DNA of 32,176 nt, from the NCBI GenBank assembly GCA_004296955.1, contig SCVB01000024.1, positions 1 to 32,176 of the forward strand, given 5' to 3'. This DNA is from Brevundimonas sp. (GTDB taxonomy: Bacteria; Pseudomonadota; Alphaproteobacteria; Caulobacterales; Caulobacteraceae). Position numbers and translations under genes: made by a program. A model generated the notes under the pieces. It was not told where the DNA came from, searched no databases, and was given only the letters and a program-made list of their open reading frames with translations. This document shows positions 1 through 9,094 of the stretch, piece by piece; position 1 is the first letter of the stretch, and each line of letters begins with the position of its first letter.

Positions 1-104
1 GTGCGAATCCCTGGCGCGGAAAAGGCGAGGAAAGGGCGGGGCGAGGCGAGCCTGCAGGTCCGGGAGGGAGGCGCCCTCCGCTCCAGGCTGCCGGAGCCTT
101 CGCC

Positions 105-3100
105 ATGTCCTCGACCCCCAACCTGTCCCTGTTCGCCGATCCGGCCGCCGGCGACGCCGCCGCCAATATCCTCGCCGCCGCCCGGGCGCTGGCGGCGCAT
201 CTGGCGCGGTCCCGTCCGCTCGACCGCAAGCTCGTCGGCGCCATCATGACGACCGCGTTCGGCGGGTCGGACGCCGAGGGCGTCTGGGCCTGGCGCGACG
301 CCTATGACGCGATAGAGGCGGCGACGGTCCTGCAGGTCCGGCGTCTCGCGCCCCAGGTCGGCCGCCTGGAAGATGCGCCGGCGGAGATCACCGCCCTGCT
401 GGCGGCCGTCTCGGCGCTCGGGCTGACCCAGTCCCGGCGCAGCGAGGCGCAGGTCGAGTTCGATCAATTCTCGACGCCGCCTCATCTGGCCGCGCTCGCC
501 GTCCTGGCCGCCCAGGTGCGTCCCGGCGACCGCGTCCTCGAGCCCTCGGCCGGAACGGGCCTCATCGCCTCGGTCGCGGAGGCCTGCGGTGGGCTGCTGA
601 GCCTGAACGAGCTCGCGACCGGTCGGGCCGACCTCCTCGACGGGCTCTTTCCGGGCGCGGACCGGACGCGCCACGACGGACGCCATATCCATGACCTGTC
701 CGCGGGCTCGGGCGAATTCGACGTGGTGGTGTGCAATCCGCCGTTCTCGAACCTGGCCGCCCATCTGACGGCGGCCCTGAAGGCCCTGGCCGACCATGGC
801 CGGCTGGCCGCGATCGTCCCCCTGAACGCCCTGACGGACGCCGCGCTGCTTCGCCGCCTCTGCGAGGTCGGCGCCGTCGTGAGCCGCATCGCCTTGCCGT
901 CCGGCGGTTTCGCCAAACATGGGACCTCCGTTGAGACCGGTCTGCTGGTGATCGACCGCGCCGAAGGTCCCGCGGGCGCCGCGCCGCTCCAGACCGCCGA
1001 CGACCTGCAGAGCGCGGCGCGGATGACAGGGGCGATTTCGCCGCGGATCGGCGCCAGGCCGCGAACGCGCCTGCCGGTGACGATAGACGCCCTGCTGGGA
1101 CCACGCGCGCGAGGCCTGGCCTTGCCCTCCGGCCGGCTGGCCTTTCTGGGTGGGGCTGCGGCCCTGACCTATGAGGTTCGCGCCTGGACGGGGGAGGGTC
1201 GCGATGTCGGGCTATACCAGGCCCACGCCCTGGGGCGGATCGTTCTGCCCGAGCCCCGCCCGCATCCGTCGCCTCTGGTCGAGTCCGGGCCCATGGCCTC
1301 GGTGGCGCCGCCGGCGCCGACCTATCGACCGGTACTCCCTCCGGCCATGCGCGACCAGGGCTGGATCTCGGACGCCCAGACCGAGATGGTCATCTACGCC
1401 GGCGAGGCCCATGCCGCGCATCTGCCCGGACAGTGGCGGCTGGACACGGCGCCCCACCATATGGTGCTCGCGCCCGAGGACCAGGAGGACGCCGTCCAGC
1501 TGCGGCGCGGCTTCTTCCTGGGCGATGGCACCGGCTGCGGCAAAGGCCGCCAGATCGCCGCCGTCATCGCCGACAACATGAGCCAGGGCCGGGTGCGCGC
1601 GCTATGGCTGTCACGGAACGACGCCTTGCTGGAGGACGCGCGGCGCGACTGGGCGGCGATTGGCGGCGGCGCTCATGACATCGTGCCCCTTTCGAGCTGG
1701 AAACAGGGGGACGCCATCCGGCTCGACCGGGGCGTTCTGTACACGACCTATGCGACGCTTCGCCAACCGGCGCGGGGCGCCCGTCAATCGCGGCTCGACC
1801 AGATCATCGCCTGGCTCGGCGCGGATTTCGACGGCGTCATCGCCTTCGACGAGGCCCATGCGATGGCCAACGCCGCGGGTGGCGGCAAGGGCGCGCGGGG
1901 AACGAAGAAGGCGTCGCTGCAGGGGATGGCCGGTCTGGCGCTGCAGAACCGACTGCCCGATGCGCGGGTCCTCTATGTCTCGGCGACCGGCGCCACCACC
2001 GCCGAGAACCTGGCCTATGCCGCCCGGCTGGGCCTGTGGGGCGGGCCGGAGGCGCCCTTCATGTCGCGGGCGGATTTCCTGGAGGCCATGGACCGGGGCG
2101 GAGTGGCGGCGATGGAGCTGGTGGCGCGCGAACTCAAGGCGCTCGGCCTCTATGTGGCGCGGAGCCTGTCGTTCGAAGGGGTCGAATACGAGCCGCTGGT
2201 CCATCCCCTGACGTCCGACGACATCGCGATCTGGGACGCCTGGGCCGACGCCTTCCAACTGATCCACGCCAATCTCGCCGAGGCCTTGAAGGCCGTCGGC
2301 GTCAACGACGAGACGGGCAAGCCCAGGAGCGGCCAGGCCGCCTCGGCGGCTCATTCCGCTTTCGAGGGCGCCAAGCTGCGCTTCTTCGGCCATCTTCTCG
2401 CGGGACTGAAGGCGCCGAGCCTGGTCGCCTCGATCCGGGAGGATCTGGGCCACGGTCGCTCCGCCGTGGTCCAGATCGTCTCGACCAATGAGGCGGTGAT
2501 GGAGCGGCGGCTGGCGTCCGTCCCGCCGGAGGAATGGAACAACCTTTCGATAGACATGACCCCGCGCGAATATGTCCTCGATTATCTGCGCGAGGCATTT
2601 CCCGTGCATCTGATGGAGGCGATCGAGGGGGAGAACGGCGAGGTCGTCCTCGTTCCTGTCCTGGACGACGGCCGTCCGGCCGTCAGCCAGGAGGCGCTGG
2701 CCCGGCGCGGGAGCCTGATCGAACAGATGGCCTGCCTGCCCGCCGTGCCCGGGGTGCTCGACGCCCTGTTGGAGGCCCTCGGCGCGGACGCCGTCGCCGA
2801 GATCACCGGGCGGTCCCGGCGGGTGGTCGTGCGCGACGGACGCAGGCTGGTGGAACGGCGCGGCGCCTCGGCGGCGCGCGCCGAGACCGACGCCTTCATG
2901 AGCGGCCGCAAGCGGGTGCTGATCTTCTCCGACGCCGGAGGCACCGGGCGTAGCTATCACGCGGACCTGTCGGCGGCGAACCGGCAGCGCCGGGTCCACT
3001 ATCTGGTCGAACCGGGCTGGCGGGCCGACGCCGCCATCCAGGGCCTGGGCCGGAGCCACCGCACCCACCAGGCCTCGGCCCCGCTGTTCCGGCCGGTCAC

Positions 3101-4367
3101 GACGGACATCCAGGGCGAAAAACGCTTCACCTCGACCATCGCCCGCCGTCTGGACACGCTCGGCGCGCTCACGCGCGGCGAGCGCCGGACGGCCGGGGCG
3201 GGCCTCTTCCGGGCCGAGGACAATCTGGAAAGCCCATGGGCGCGCCGGGCCCTGCTGGTCTTCTACGGGGCCCTGGCGTTCGGTGAACTCGCTGCGATGA
3301 CGCTCGAGACCTTCATACACAGGACGGGTCTCAAGCTGCTCGACGCCGACGGCGGACTCAAGCCGTCCGACGACCTGCCGCCGATCCACACCTTCCTCAA
3401 CCGCCTGCTGGCGCTCAGGATCGCCGACCAGAACGCCTTGTTCGAGGACTTCGACCGCATTCTCTCGGGCATCCTCGAGCGCGCCGCCGCGTCGGGGGAT
3501 CTGGACCGTGGACTTGAAGACATCGAGGCGGAGGAATTGGCGGTTCTGCACCAGGAAACCATCCGAACCGATGTCTCGACCGGCGCTGAAACCGCCCTGG
3601 TGACCTTCTCGCTCAGGGTTCGTCGCGACATCCTGCTCTCGCATGACGCGCTGGCCCGGGCCGCCGACGTCGCCCATCAGCTGGTCGTGAACGCCAAATC
3701 CGGCCGGGCGGCGGTCGCCGAGCTCGGCCTGACCACCGCCACGGACGAGGACCGGCTGGTCGCCGCCGTTCGCCTGGTCCGGCCGGATGGGCGTCAGACC
3801 CTGCCAGAGAGGACCTTCGAGGAATCGGCCTGGAAGCCCGCGGCGACCGACGAATGGCGCCGCGTCTGGGATGAGGAGGTCGCGGGAACCGACCCCTGGC
3901 GGACGCGCGAGCTCACGCTCGCGACCGGTCTGCTGCTGCCGATCTGGGGCCGGCTGCCCGCGCGCGGCTGTTCGGTGCGCCGGGTCAGGGCGCCGGACGG
4001 CCGGCGCTGGCTGGGGCGTGTGCTGGACGAGGTCCAGGCCCGAAGCCTCAAGGCGAGTCTCGGCCTGACCGATGTCGGCGAGGCTTGGTCGGACGGGGCA
4101 AGGACCGCCGCCACCTTGCTGGATCGCAACGTCCAGCTCTCGCTGGAGGGCGGCCTGTGGCTCAAGCGGTCGCGGGTCATGGACCGCTGGCGGATCGAGG
4201 TGGTCGGCGGGCGGACGGACCGGGACGCCCTGGTCGCGCTCGGGTGTTTCGTCGAGATCATCGCCTTTACGCCCCGGGTGTTCGTGCCGACGGACCGATC
4301 GGACGTGGTGGAGGCGGTGCTGCGCCGCCATCCCGTCCAGACCGTCCTCGACGGAGCGGCCGCCTGA
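105..4367 (+). CDS. Methyltransferase plus Strawberry-notch-type helicase, 1420 aa
   Basis: Very large cytoplasmic DNA-processing protein typical of conjugative plasmids and integrative elements. Seen: an N-terminal adenine-methylase fold with motif I LEPSAGTG near residue 145 and catalytic NPPF near 211; a superfamily 2 ATPase with Walker A GDGTGCGKGR near 473 and a DEAH box near 582; and a C-terminal helicase region near 940-1010 (FSDAGGTGRS, then AIQGLGRSHR). This order matches the methylase/AAA_34/Helicase_C_4 proteins annotated as Strawberry notch family. The ATG at 105 is preceded by GGAG at good spacing. It is followed by two SSB-like genes, fitting work on incoming single-stranded DNA. 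The exact role in bacteria is not established; anti-restriction or element maintenance are inferences. Long open frames on the opposite strand are GC-driven shadows. Confidence 0.85.
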   Translation: MSSTPNLSLFADPAAGDAAANILAAARALAAHLARSRPLDRKLVGAIMTTAFGGSDAEGVWAWRDAYDAIEAATVLQVRRLAPQVGRLEDAPAEITALLAAVSALGLTQSRRSEAQVEFDQFSTPPHLAALAVLAAQVRPGDRVLEPSAGTGLIASVAEACGGLLSLNELATGRADLLDGLFPGADRTRHDGRHIHDLSAGSGEFDVVVCNPPFSNLAAHLTAALKALADHGRLAAIVPLNALTDAALLRRLCEVGAVVSRIALPSGGFAKHGTSVETGLLVIDRAEGPAGAAPLQTADDLQSAARMTGAISPRIGARPRTRLPVTIDALLGPRARGLALPSGRLAFLGGAAALTYEVRAWTGEGRDVGLYQAHALGRIVLPEPRPHPSPLVESGPMASVAPPAPTYRPVLPPAMRDQGWISDAQTEMVIYAGEAHAAHLPGQWRLDTAPHHMVLAPEDQEDAVQLRRGFFLGDGTGCGKGRQIAAVIADNMSQGRVRALWLSRNDALLEDARRDWAAIGGGAHDIVPLSSWKQGDAIRLDRGVLYTTYATLRQPARGARQSRLDQIIAWLGADFDGVIAFDEAHAMANAAGGGKGARGTKKASLQGMAGLALQNRLPDARVLYVSATGATTAENLAYAARLGLWGGPEAPFMSRADFLEAMDRGGVAAMELVARELKALGLYVARSLSFEGVEYEPLVHPLTSDDIAIWDAWADAFQLIHANLAEALKAVGVNDETGKPRSGQAASAAHSAFEGAKLRFFGHLLAGLKAPSLVASIREDLGHGRSAVVQIVSTNEAVMERRLASVPPEEWNNLSIDMTPREYVLDYLREAFPVHLMEAIEGENGEVVLVPVLDDGRPAVSQEALARRGSLIEQMACLPAVPGVLDALLEALGADAVAEITGRSRRVVVRDGRRLVERRGASAARAETDAFMSGRKRVLIFSDAGGTGRSYHADLSAANRQRRVHYLVEPGWRADAAIQGLGRSHRTHQASAPLFRPVTTDIQGEKRFTSTIARRLDTLGALTRGERRTAGAGLFRAEDNLESPWARRALLVFYGALAFGELAAMTLETFIHRTGLKLLDADGGLKPSDDLPPIHTFLNRLLALRIADQNALFEDFDRILSGILERAAASGDLDRGLEDIEAEELAVLHQETIRTDVSTGAETALVTFSLRVRRDILLSHDALARAADVAHQLVVNAKSGRAAVAELGLTTATDEDRLVAAVRLVRPDGRQTLPERTFEESAWKPAATDEWRRVWDEEVAGTDPWRTRELTLATGLLLPIWGRLPARGCSVRRVRAPDGRRWLGRVLDEVQARSLKASLGLTDVGEAWSDGARTAATLLDRNVQLSLEGGLWLKRSRVMDRWRIEVVGGRTDRDALVALGCFVEIIAFTPRVFVPTDRSDVVEAVLRRHPVQTVLDGAAA

Positions 4368-4490
4368 GACATGCGCCGGGCGGGGCGGAGGCCCCGTCCG
4401 GGCAGGATGAGGACGGAGGAAGGGAGGTCCCGGGTGAAGCGGAATCGGGGAGATCGGCTCCCCGGCGCTTCGGATCAACAGGAGACTGAC

Positions 4491-4856
4491 ATGCAGACCA
4501 TGGTGTTCACTGGCCGGTTGGCGGCCGACCCCCAGATCAGCCCGGACTTCGCCAAGGCGGTGTTCCGGCTGCTCGAAAAGCGCGGCGTCGATGGCGCCGG
4601 CAAGGACCGGCTCGTCGGGGTCAATTGCGTCAGCTGGTCGAAGGGGCTCAACGAGAAGGTCATCGCCCGCGGTCTGGCCCAGGGCTGCGAAGCCGTCGTC
4701 GTCGGCGCCTTCATCGACACGGCCTACGCCGCCAAGGACGGGACCGAACGCACCGCCAAGGAACTGGTGGTGAACCGGCTGACCGTCCTCGACTGGGCCG
4801 AGGCCCGCGACCCCGACACCGTCGACGCCCGCGAAACCGATCGCGCCGCCGCCTGA
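4491..4856 (+). CDS. SSB-like OB-fold protein lacking the acidic tip
   Basis: Small 121-residue protein starting MQTMVFTGRLAADPQI, which resembles the N-terminal strand of the single-stranded DNA-binding OB fold, with a later GVNCVSW segment and a C-terminal VNRLTVLDW strand. The ATG at 4491 was chosen because AGGAG lies just upstream; the frame is open further upstream but has no comparable ribosome site. Unlike the next gene it ends in a neutral Ala-rich tail, without the DDIPF-type tip that recruits partner proteins in bacterial SSB. It is probably a diverged paralogue of the next gene: both open with MQT and share almost the same leader sequence before the start. Function in coating single-stranded transfer DNA is inferred. 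Confidence 0.7.
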   Translation: MQTMVFTGRLAADPQISPDFAKAVFRLLEKRGVDGAGKDRLVGVNCVSWSKGLNEKVIARGLAQGCEAVVVGAFIDTAYAAKDGTERTAKELVVNRLTVLDWAEARDPDTVDARETDRAAA

Positions 4857-4890
4857 TCCTCAACCGAAACCCATCTTCAGGAGACTGACC

Positions 4891-5310
4891 ATGCAGACCC
4901 TCACCCTCGAAGGCTATCTGGCCGCCGACCCGTCCATCCTGTCGGCCCAGGGCTCGGGCAAGAAGCGCGCGAGCTTCCGCGTGCTGGAGACCACCCGCTT
5001 CCGGCGCGCCGATGGCACGCCGGGCGAACGCACCACCGGCTTCAACTGCATCTGCTTCAACGAGGCGACGGCCGAGAAATACATCGAGGCCTTCGCCCGC
5101 AAGGGCAGCCGGGTCGTGATCCAGGGCCATGTCGAGAACGACACCTGGACCGGCAAAGACGGGGTCGAACACTACGATCTGCGTCTGATCGTCGGCGACA
5201 TTCGTCTGAAGAACCGGCGCGACCGGCCGTCGGCGGACGACGGCGCCGCCGACCGGCAGGTGCAGGAGCCGGCGAGCGGATACGATCTGAACGACGACAT
5301 CCCGTTCTGA
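4891..5310 (+). CDS. ssb: Single-stranded DNA-binding protein (element-borne SSB)
   Basis: A 139-residue SSB-like OB-fold protein. Seen: MQTLTLEGYLAADPSI, an ASFRVLETTRFRR core strand, FNCICFN, and KGSRVVIQGHVENDTW, matching the SSB pattern of binding strands. The C-terminus YDLNDDIPF is the classic acidic tip that contacts DNA-processing enzymes. The start has a strong AGGAG leader nearly identical to that of the preceding paralogue, suggesting duplication of the whole expression unit. It lies 34 bp after that gene and is followed by a hairpin terminator. On mobile elements such SSBs protect transferred single strands; that role is inferred here from the relaxase downstream. Confidence 0.85.
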   Translation: MQTLTLEGYLAADPSILSAQGSGKKRASFRVLETTRFRRADGTPGERTTGFNCICFNEATAEKYIEAFARKGSRVVIQGHVENDTWTGKDGVEHYDLRLIVGDIRLKNRRDRPSADDGAADRQVQEPASGYDLNDDIPF

Positions 5311-5328
5311 TCCGTCGGCGAAAGGCGG

Positions 5329-5359
5329 AACGGCCCGGCGCGCGAGCGTCGGGCCGTTT
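5329..5359 (+). terminator. Rho-independent-type terminator after ssb
   Basis: Inverted repeat AACGGCCCG ... CGGGCCGTT with a GC-rich loop, followed by a short T-containing tract, 18 bp after the ssb stop codon. It separates the helicase/SSB group from the gcrA-like gene. Confidence 0.6.
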
Positions 5360-5436
5360 CTGTGTGGGGACCGGGAGGATGAAGCGAGGCCGGGCGCGGG
5401 CGAGCCGATTGGGCTCGCTGACACCGGAGTTCCGCC

Positions 5437-5913
5437 ATGACCGCCTCCGCCTGGACCGACGACCGCGTCGGTCGTCTCAAGACCCTCTGGCTCGAAGGCC
5501 GTAGCGCCGCACAGATCGCGCGCGATCTGGATCACGGCCTCACAAGAAGCGCGGTCCTGGGCAAGGTCTATCGCCTGGGCCTGTCGGCCGCTCGGCCGCC
5601 GGCCTCAAGGTCCGCCGGCCTCGCCGCGCCCCCGGTCGCGCGTCGGCCCTGGCCGGCCCGGCCCGCGCCGCCGCCGGGTCCGGCGTCGTGCCCACCGCGC
5701 CGGGTGGATGCGCCGTCTCATGGGACGGCGACCATCCTGTCCGTGCGTCGGCGTGATTGCCGCTGGCCCTACGGCGATCCCGGAGACCCCGGCTTCGCCC
5801 TGTGCGGCAGGCGGATCGCGAGGGGGGCCTTCTGCGCCGCGCATGCGGAGATCTGCTACCGTCCCGTCCGCCAGAGCGCCGAGAGTCTCATGGCCCTCGC
5901 GGGTCTGGACTGA
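5437..5913 (+). CDS. gcrA: GcrA-family cell cycle regulator, element-borne paralogue
   Basis: A 158-residue protein with both GcrA halves. The N-terminal helix-turn-helix (residues about 3-45: AWTDDRVGRLKTLWLEGRSA, then SAVLGKVYRLGL) is typical. The C-terminal Cys/His segment is CRWPYGD, then CGR, then FCAAHAEICYRP. Known: GcrA binds sigma-70 and activates promoters carrying methylated GANTC sites in Caulobacterales and relatives. Here it sits among conjugation-type genes rather than in a chromosomal housekeeping context, so it is probably an accessory copy that ties element expression to the methylation cycle (inference). The linker from about 48 to 85 is very Pro/Ala/Arg rich. GGAG upstream supports the ATG at 5437. 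Confidence 0.85.
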   Translation: MTASAWTDDRVGRLKTLWLEGRSAAQIARDLDHGLTRSAVLGKVYRLGLSAARPPASRSAGLAAPPVARRPWPARPAPPPGPASCPPRRVDAPSHGTATILSVRRRDCRWPYGDPGDPGFALCGRRIARGAFCAAHAEICYRPVRQSAESLMALAGLD

Positions 5914-6367
5914 GACGCCGCGTTGCTGAACTCCCCAGTCCGGCGCCATCACGGCGGCCTCGACACCCGAGGCCGCCGTTGGTCTGCTTTCGGCGCCCCG
6001 GCGAAGGCAGGGACGAGCTTCAAGAGCCGGGGACTCGTCCACGTGCGCGGCGGACGGGGTCCGCCGCCTTCCAGCACACCGGTCCCGGACGGGCGACGGC
6101 GCGCCGTCGCCGGCAAGCGAACCGATGCGTCTTTGTCCTTATCGGCGCGACGGCGCCGAGTTGTGTCCTCGCCCGAAGGCGGGCGAGGACTTGCCCCCAC
6201 ACAACGCCCTCCGATTTGGTCACAGCACCCCGGAAGTCAACGGCTGCGCCGTTCCCCTCCACGGACGGCCAAGCGGCCGCCCGCTCCGGTGACTGCCGGG
6301 GACCCCGCTGTGGCCAAAACCGGGGTCGTTGCGCATGGGGCGCTCGACAGTCTCAAGGAATGGTCCA
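5914..6367. other. Intergenic region with one strong hairpin
   Basis: I see no convincing gene in this 454-bp stretch; the open frames crossing it have no recognisable domain or ribosome site. It contains a perfect 11-bp stem at 6165-6190 (GTCCTCGCCCG, loop AAGG, then the complement) without a T tract, so it may be an mRNA structure or protein-binding site rather than a terminator. AAGGAA at 6355-6360 is the ribosome site for the next gene. Confidence 0.4.
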
Positions 6368-7309
6368 ATGACCCGCTTCAACACCTCATCCTCCGCCTTC
6401 ACCCCGACCTCCGACTCCGCCCTGGGCAACCTGTCAGCCTCCATCGAGGAAGGCGGTCCGCTCCCGACGGACGACGCCCTGGCCCAGCTCGGGCGCGCGC
6501 TCATGACCGAGCTTCTGGACGTGATCTCCGACACAGCCCTGGAGGACTTCCAGACGATCCTCGGCGAAGCCCTGATCGGCGCCTTCCATTCGGCGGCCGG
6601 GCGGATCGAACGCGACGCGGATAGGGCGCGCGATACGATGCGATCGCTCGATCGGGACTTCGACGGATCGGAAGCGGCCGACGTCGAACTGCAGGACGCC
6701 ACGGCGAAAGCCCGGGCAGGCGATGCGGCGACGCAGGCCTGCGAACTGATCCGGGACGCGGCGTCGCAAACCTGGACGGTCGCGACCGGAGAGGTCTGGA
6801 CGGCCTGGCGCGGAACGCGGCGCGGCACCCATCTGACGGCGGCCCAGCTGGAAGCGAAACAGGCGATCCGGGCGATCCGCAACCGGAAATCCGGAGAGGC
6901 GGATCCGGGCGGTCCGGTCATCGCCTTCAGAGGGGCTCCGACGGCGGATACCCCGGAAGACGCGGGGCGGATCTTCGACGCCCTGAACTGGGCGAAACAG
7001 GAGTGGCCCGACATGGCCCTGGCGACGACCGGGGCGAAGGGCTCCGAGAAGCTGGCGATCAAATGGGCCCAGCAGAAGGGGGTGAAACTGATCCTCGCCC
7101 GGGCGGATTTCGACACCCACGGCAAGGCGGCTCCGTTCCGGGCGAACGACGAACTGATCGCGCTCGAGCCTGAGGTCTGCCTCACCCTGGTGCATTCGGT
7201 GGATCGGGCGCGGGCGGACCAGCGGCCGTTCGGACCGGCGCTCAACCTTGGACAGAAGGCGATGGAGTCCGGGCTGCGGCATGTCCCCATCCGGGCGCGC
7301 GCGGCCTGA
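6368..7309 (+). CDS. DUF2493 (SLOG-like) protein
   Basis: A 313-residue protein. The C-terminal part (from about residue 180) reads GGPVIAFRGAPTAD, then DMALATTGAKGSEKLAIKWA, then GVKLILARADF, matching the DUF2493/YspA-type SLOG domain, a Rossmann-like nucleotide-binding fold. The N-terminal half is acidic and helical with no recognised domain. The start was set at the ATG at 6368 because AAGGAA sits 7 bp upstream; a TTG further upstream has none. This protein type is common beside relaxase genes on alphaproteobacterial integrative elements. The ligand is unknown; SLOG proteins are thought to bind nucleotides or nucleotide-derived signals. Confidence 0.7.
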   Translation: MTRFNTSSSAFTPTSDSALGNLSASIEEGGPLPTDDALAQLGRALMTELLDVISDTALEDFQTILGEALIGAFHSAAGRIERDADRARDTMRSLDRDFDGSEAADVELQDATAKARAGDAATQACELIRDAASQTWTVATGEVWTAWRGTRRGTHLTAAQLEAKQAIRAIRNRKSGEADPGGPVIAFRGAPTADTPEDAGRIFDALNWAKQEWPDMALATTGAKGSEKLAIKWAQQKGVKLILARADFDTHGKAAPFRANDELIALEPEVCLTLVHSVDRARADQRPFGPALNLGQKAMESGLRHVPIRARAA

Positions 7310-7331
7310 TCGATCGAGACTGACACCAACG

Positions 7332-7365
7332 ACCCGCTCGGCTTCGGCCGGGCGGGTTTTTGTTT
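7332..7365 (+). terminator. Strong rho-independent terminator
   Basis: An 11-bp stem (ACCCGCTCGGC, loop TTCG, GCCGGGCGGGT, with one G-T pair) followed by TTTTTGTTT, 22 bp after the DUF2493 stop codon. Confidence 0.85.
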
Positions 7366-7642
7366 GTCGTCCGGGGCGTTCGAGCGATCGAAGACGGCGC
7401 CTCAGGGACGACCAGGCGACGGACCGGGGATGCGATGATGAGGTTTGGTCCGATGTGCGAACCTATGACGGCGGTGTCCGGAAATCTGCGAAAAGGGGCT
7501 TAGGGCAAGATAAAAGAGGGTGTTGGGGGGGGCGGGTTTTTCGTAGTCTGTCAGCAGGTTAGCGGCGCGCTGGAGACTGTCGGACGACTTGCGGTGAGTT
7601 GCCGGTCCTGGGCGGAGTCGGCGGCCTGATCGGAGGCGTCGA
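7366..7642. other. Relaxase upstream region, candidate oriT
   Basis: Non-coding stretch between the terminator and the relaxase ATG. It changes character at about 7480-7560, where a purine-rich, relatively AT-rich block runs into a G tract (seven or more G) and T-rich DNA. Two near-repeats follow (AGTCTGTCAG near 7543 and AGACTGTCGG near 7572), and AGTCT/AGACT also form a small inverted repeat. Transfer origins often lie directly upstream of relaxase genes, so this is a reasonable place to look, but I recognise no known nic sequence. Confidence 0.25.
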
Positions 7643-8881
7643 ATGCTGATCCGTGAAGCCATCCAGTCGCGCCTTTCGGCGGGCAGCGGCCAGGAGCCGG
7701 AGGCGGTCCAGGTCCGTCTTCCGCTGTCGCTCAAACCCGACCGGGTGAACGTCCGCACCGGCCTGTTGCGGCGGCTGGCCAGCTCGCGGGCGTTCGCGCT
7801 GGGGGACCGGTCAGGGGTGCTCAGGGCGGCGCAGGGACGCTCGGGCCGGGCCTTTCGTCTGGACGTTCGTCAGCGGGTCATCGTCAAGGCGCTGGTGTCC
7901 CGGCACATCGGCAAGGGCGCCGAGCGGGCGGCCGCCCTTGCGGCGCATGTCAGCTATCTCGGCCGCTCGGGGGCTGGGACGGAGGGGGCCCGGCCGGCGT
8001 TCTTCGACCGGGAGGCGGACGGCGTCCGGCCGGCGGTCGAGACGGCGGGCTGGAGCGAGGACCGGCATCATTTCCGCTTCATCATCTCGCCCGAGCACGG
8101 CGACCGGATCGACGACCTGAAGGGGTATGTCCGCGAGGTCATGGAGCGGGTGTCGGCGGACCTGGGGGAGCCTGATCTGAACTGGGTGGCGACCTGCCAT
8201 TACGACACCGATCAGCCGCACGCCCATGTGCTCGTGCGGGGGCGGCGAGCGGACGGACGGGACCTGGTCATCCCGCGCGACTACATCGGCTACGGCTTCC
8301 GGGCGCGGGCGCAGGAGGCGGCGCAGGAGCGGCTCGGGGACCTGTCGCGGGTGGAGGCGGAACGGCGCATCTGGAGGGAAACCGGGGCGGACCGGTTCAC
8401 GGGGTTCGACCGGCGGCTGCTGGCGGCGGCGGATGCGAACGGGACGGTCGAGGATGGCGTGGGCGTCAATGACGCCTGGGCGGCGCTGACCCGGGGACGG
8501 TTGCGGCATCTGGAAGGGCTGGGGCTCGCCGTTCGGACGGGACGGCGCTACCGGCTCGACGGGGAGATGGAGACGAAGCTGCGGACGCTGCAGGCACGGC
8601 GCGACATCATCCGGACGCTGAACCAACGACGGCTGGAAGGGGCGAGGGAGGTGCGGCCGTTGGGGATGGAGCGGGTGCGCGGGGTGGTGGTGAAGACGGG
8701 GTTTCACGACGAAGCGGGGACGGCGCCGTTTGTGGTCGTGCGGGATGTGGGTGGGATCGAGCACTATGCGCGGGTGAGGACGGGGGAGAGCGCGAGGGTG
8801 GGGAGCCGGATTGCGCTGGCGCCGATGGCGAACGGGCTGGCGCAGGTCGTGACGGGGCGGGGGGGAGAGCTTGCTCGTTGA
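7643..8881 (+). CDS. VirD2/DUF3363-type relaxase, apparently C-terminally short
   Basis: Relaxases nick the transfer origin and lead single-stranded DNA into the recipient. Seen: an N-terminal region with HVSYLGRSG (candidate catalytic Tyr), HHFRFIISPEHGD, and the metal-binding histidine motif CHYDTDQPHAHVLVRG, followed by the DUF3363-like linker (RDYIGYGFRARAQE and GADRFTGFDRRL). GGAGG upstream supports the ATG at 7643. From memory, family members usually run to roughly 550-650 residues with a conserved C-terminal half; this one stops at 412, soon after GSRIALAPM, beside a GG-rich tract and just before the lower-GC CBASS segment. It may be a natural short form or truncated by acquisition of the island. 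Neither other frame downstream gives a recognisable continuation. Confidence 0.8.
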   Translation: MLIREAIQSRLSAGSGQEPEAVQVRLPLSLKPDRVNVRTGLLRRLASSRAFALGDRSGVLRAAQGRSGRAFRLDVRQRVIVKALVSRHIGKGAERAAALAAHVSYLGRSGAGTEGARPAFFDREADGVRPAVETAGWSEDRHHFRFIISPEHGDRIDDLKGYVREVMERVSADLGEPDLNWVATCHYDTDQPHAHVLVRGRRADGRDLVIPRDYIGYGFRARAQEAAQERLGDLSRVEAERRIWRETGADRFTGFDRRLLAAADANGTVEDGVGVNDAWAALTRGRLRHLEGLGLAVRTGRRYRLDGEMETKLRTLQARRDIIRTLNQRRLEGAREVRPLGMERVRGVVVKTGFHDEAGTAPFVVVRDVGGIEHYARVRTGESARVGSRIALAPMANGLAQVVTGRGGELAR

Positions 8882-9094
8882 GACCGGTTTTGACTCATCT
8901 CGGATGTTGGGAAGGTCCGCTTTGGGCGGATCGCTCTGCTCCACGGAGGCGGCGCCGGAGGAGGCACGCAGCCTCGAAGGCCCGGCGCGGCCGGTCAGGC
9001 CCCCGACGTGAAGGTGCGTCACAGGCCTGCCAAATTTGGGAAATCGCGGGTCTTGAAAATGACGGCAGAGCTCACACCTACGGTTGAAGCGGCG

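Noticed and set aside
1-25. Possible 3' end of a tRNA (GCGAATCC resembles a T-loop)
   Set aside because: The rest of any tRNA is outside the window and the T-loop lacks the expected TTC; not supportable.
1611-4478. Long antisense open frame of about 955 codons opposite the helicase gene
   Set aside because: Pro/Gly/Arg-rich composition, no domain, and it fully mirrors a gene with clear motifs; typical GC-rich shadow.
8860-9020. Frameshift in the relaxase at the G tract near 8860
   Set aside because: Reading on in the other two frames gives no sequence resembling a relaxase C-terminus, so a simple frameshift does not restore it.
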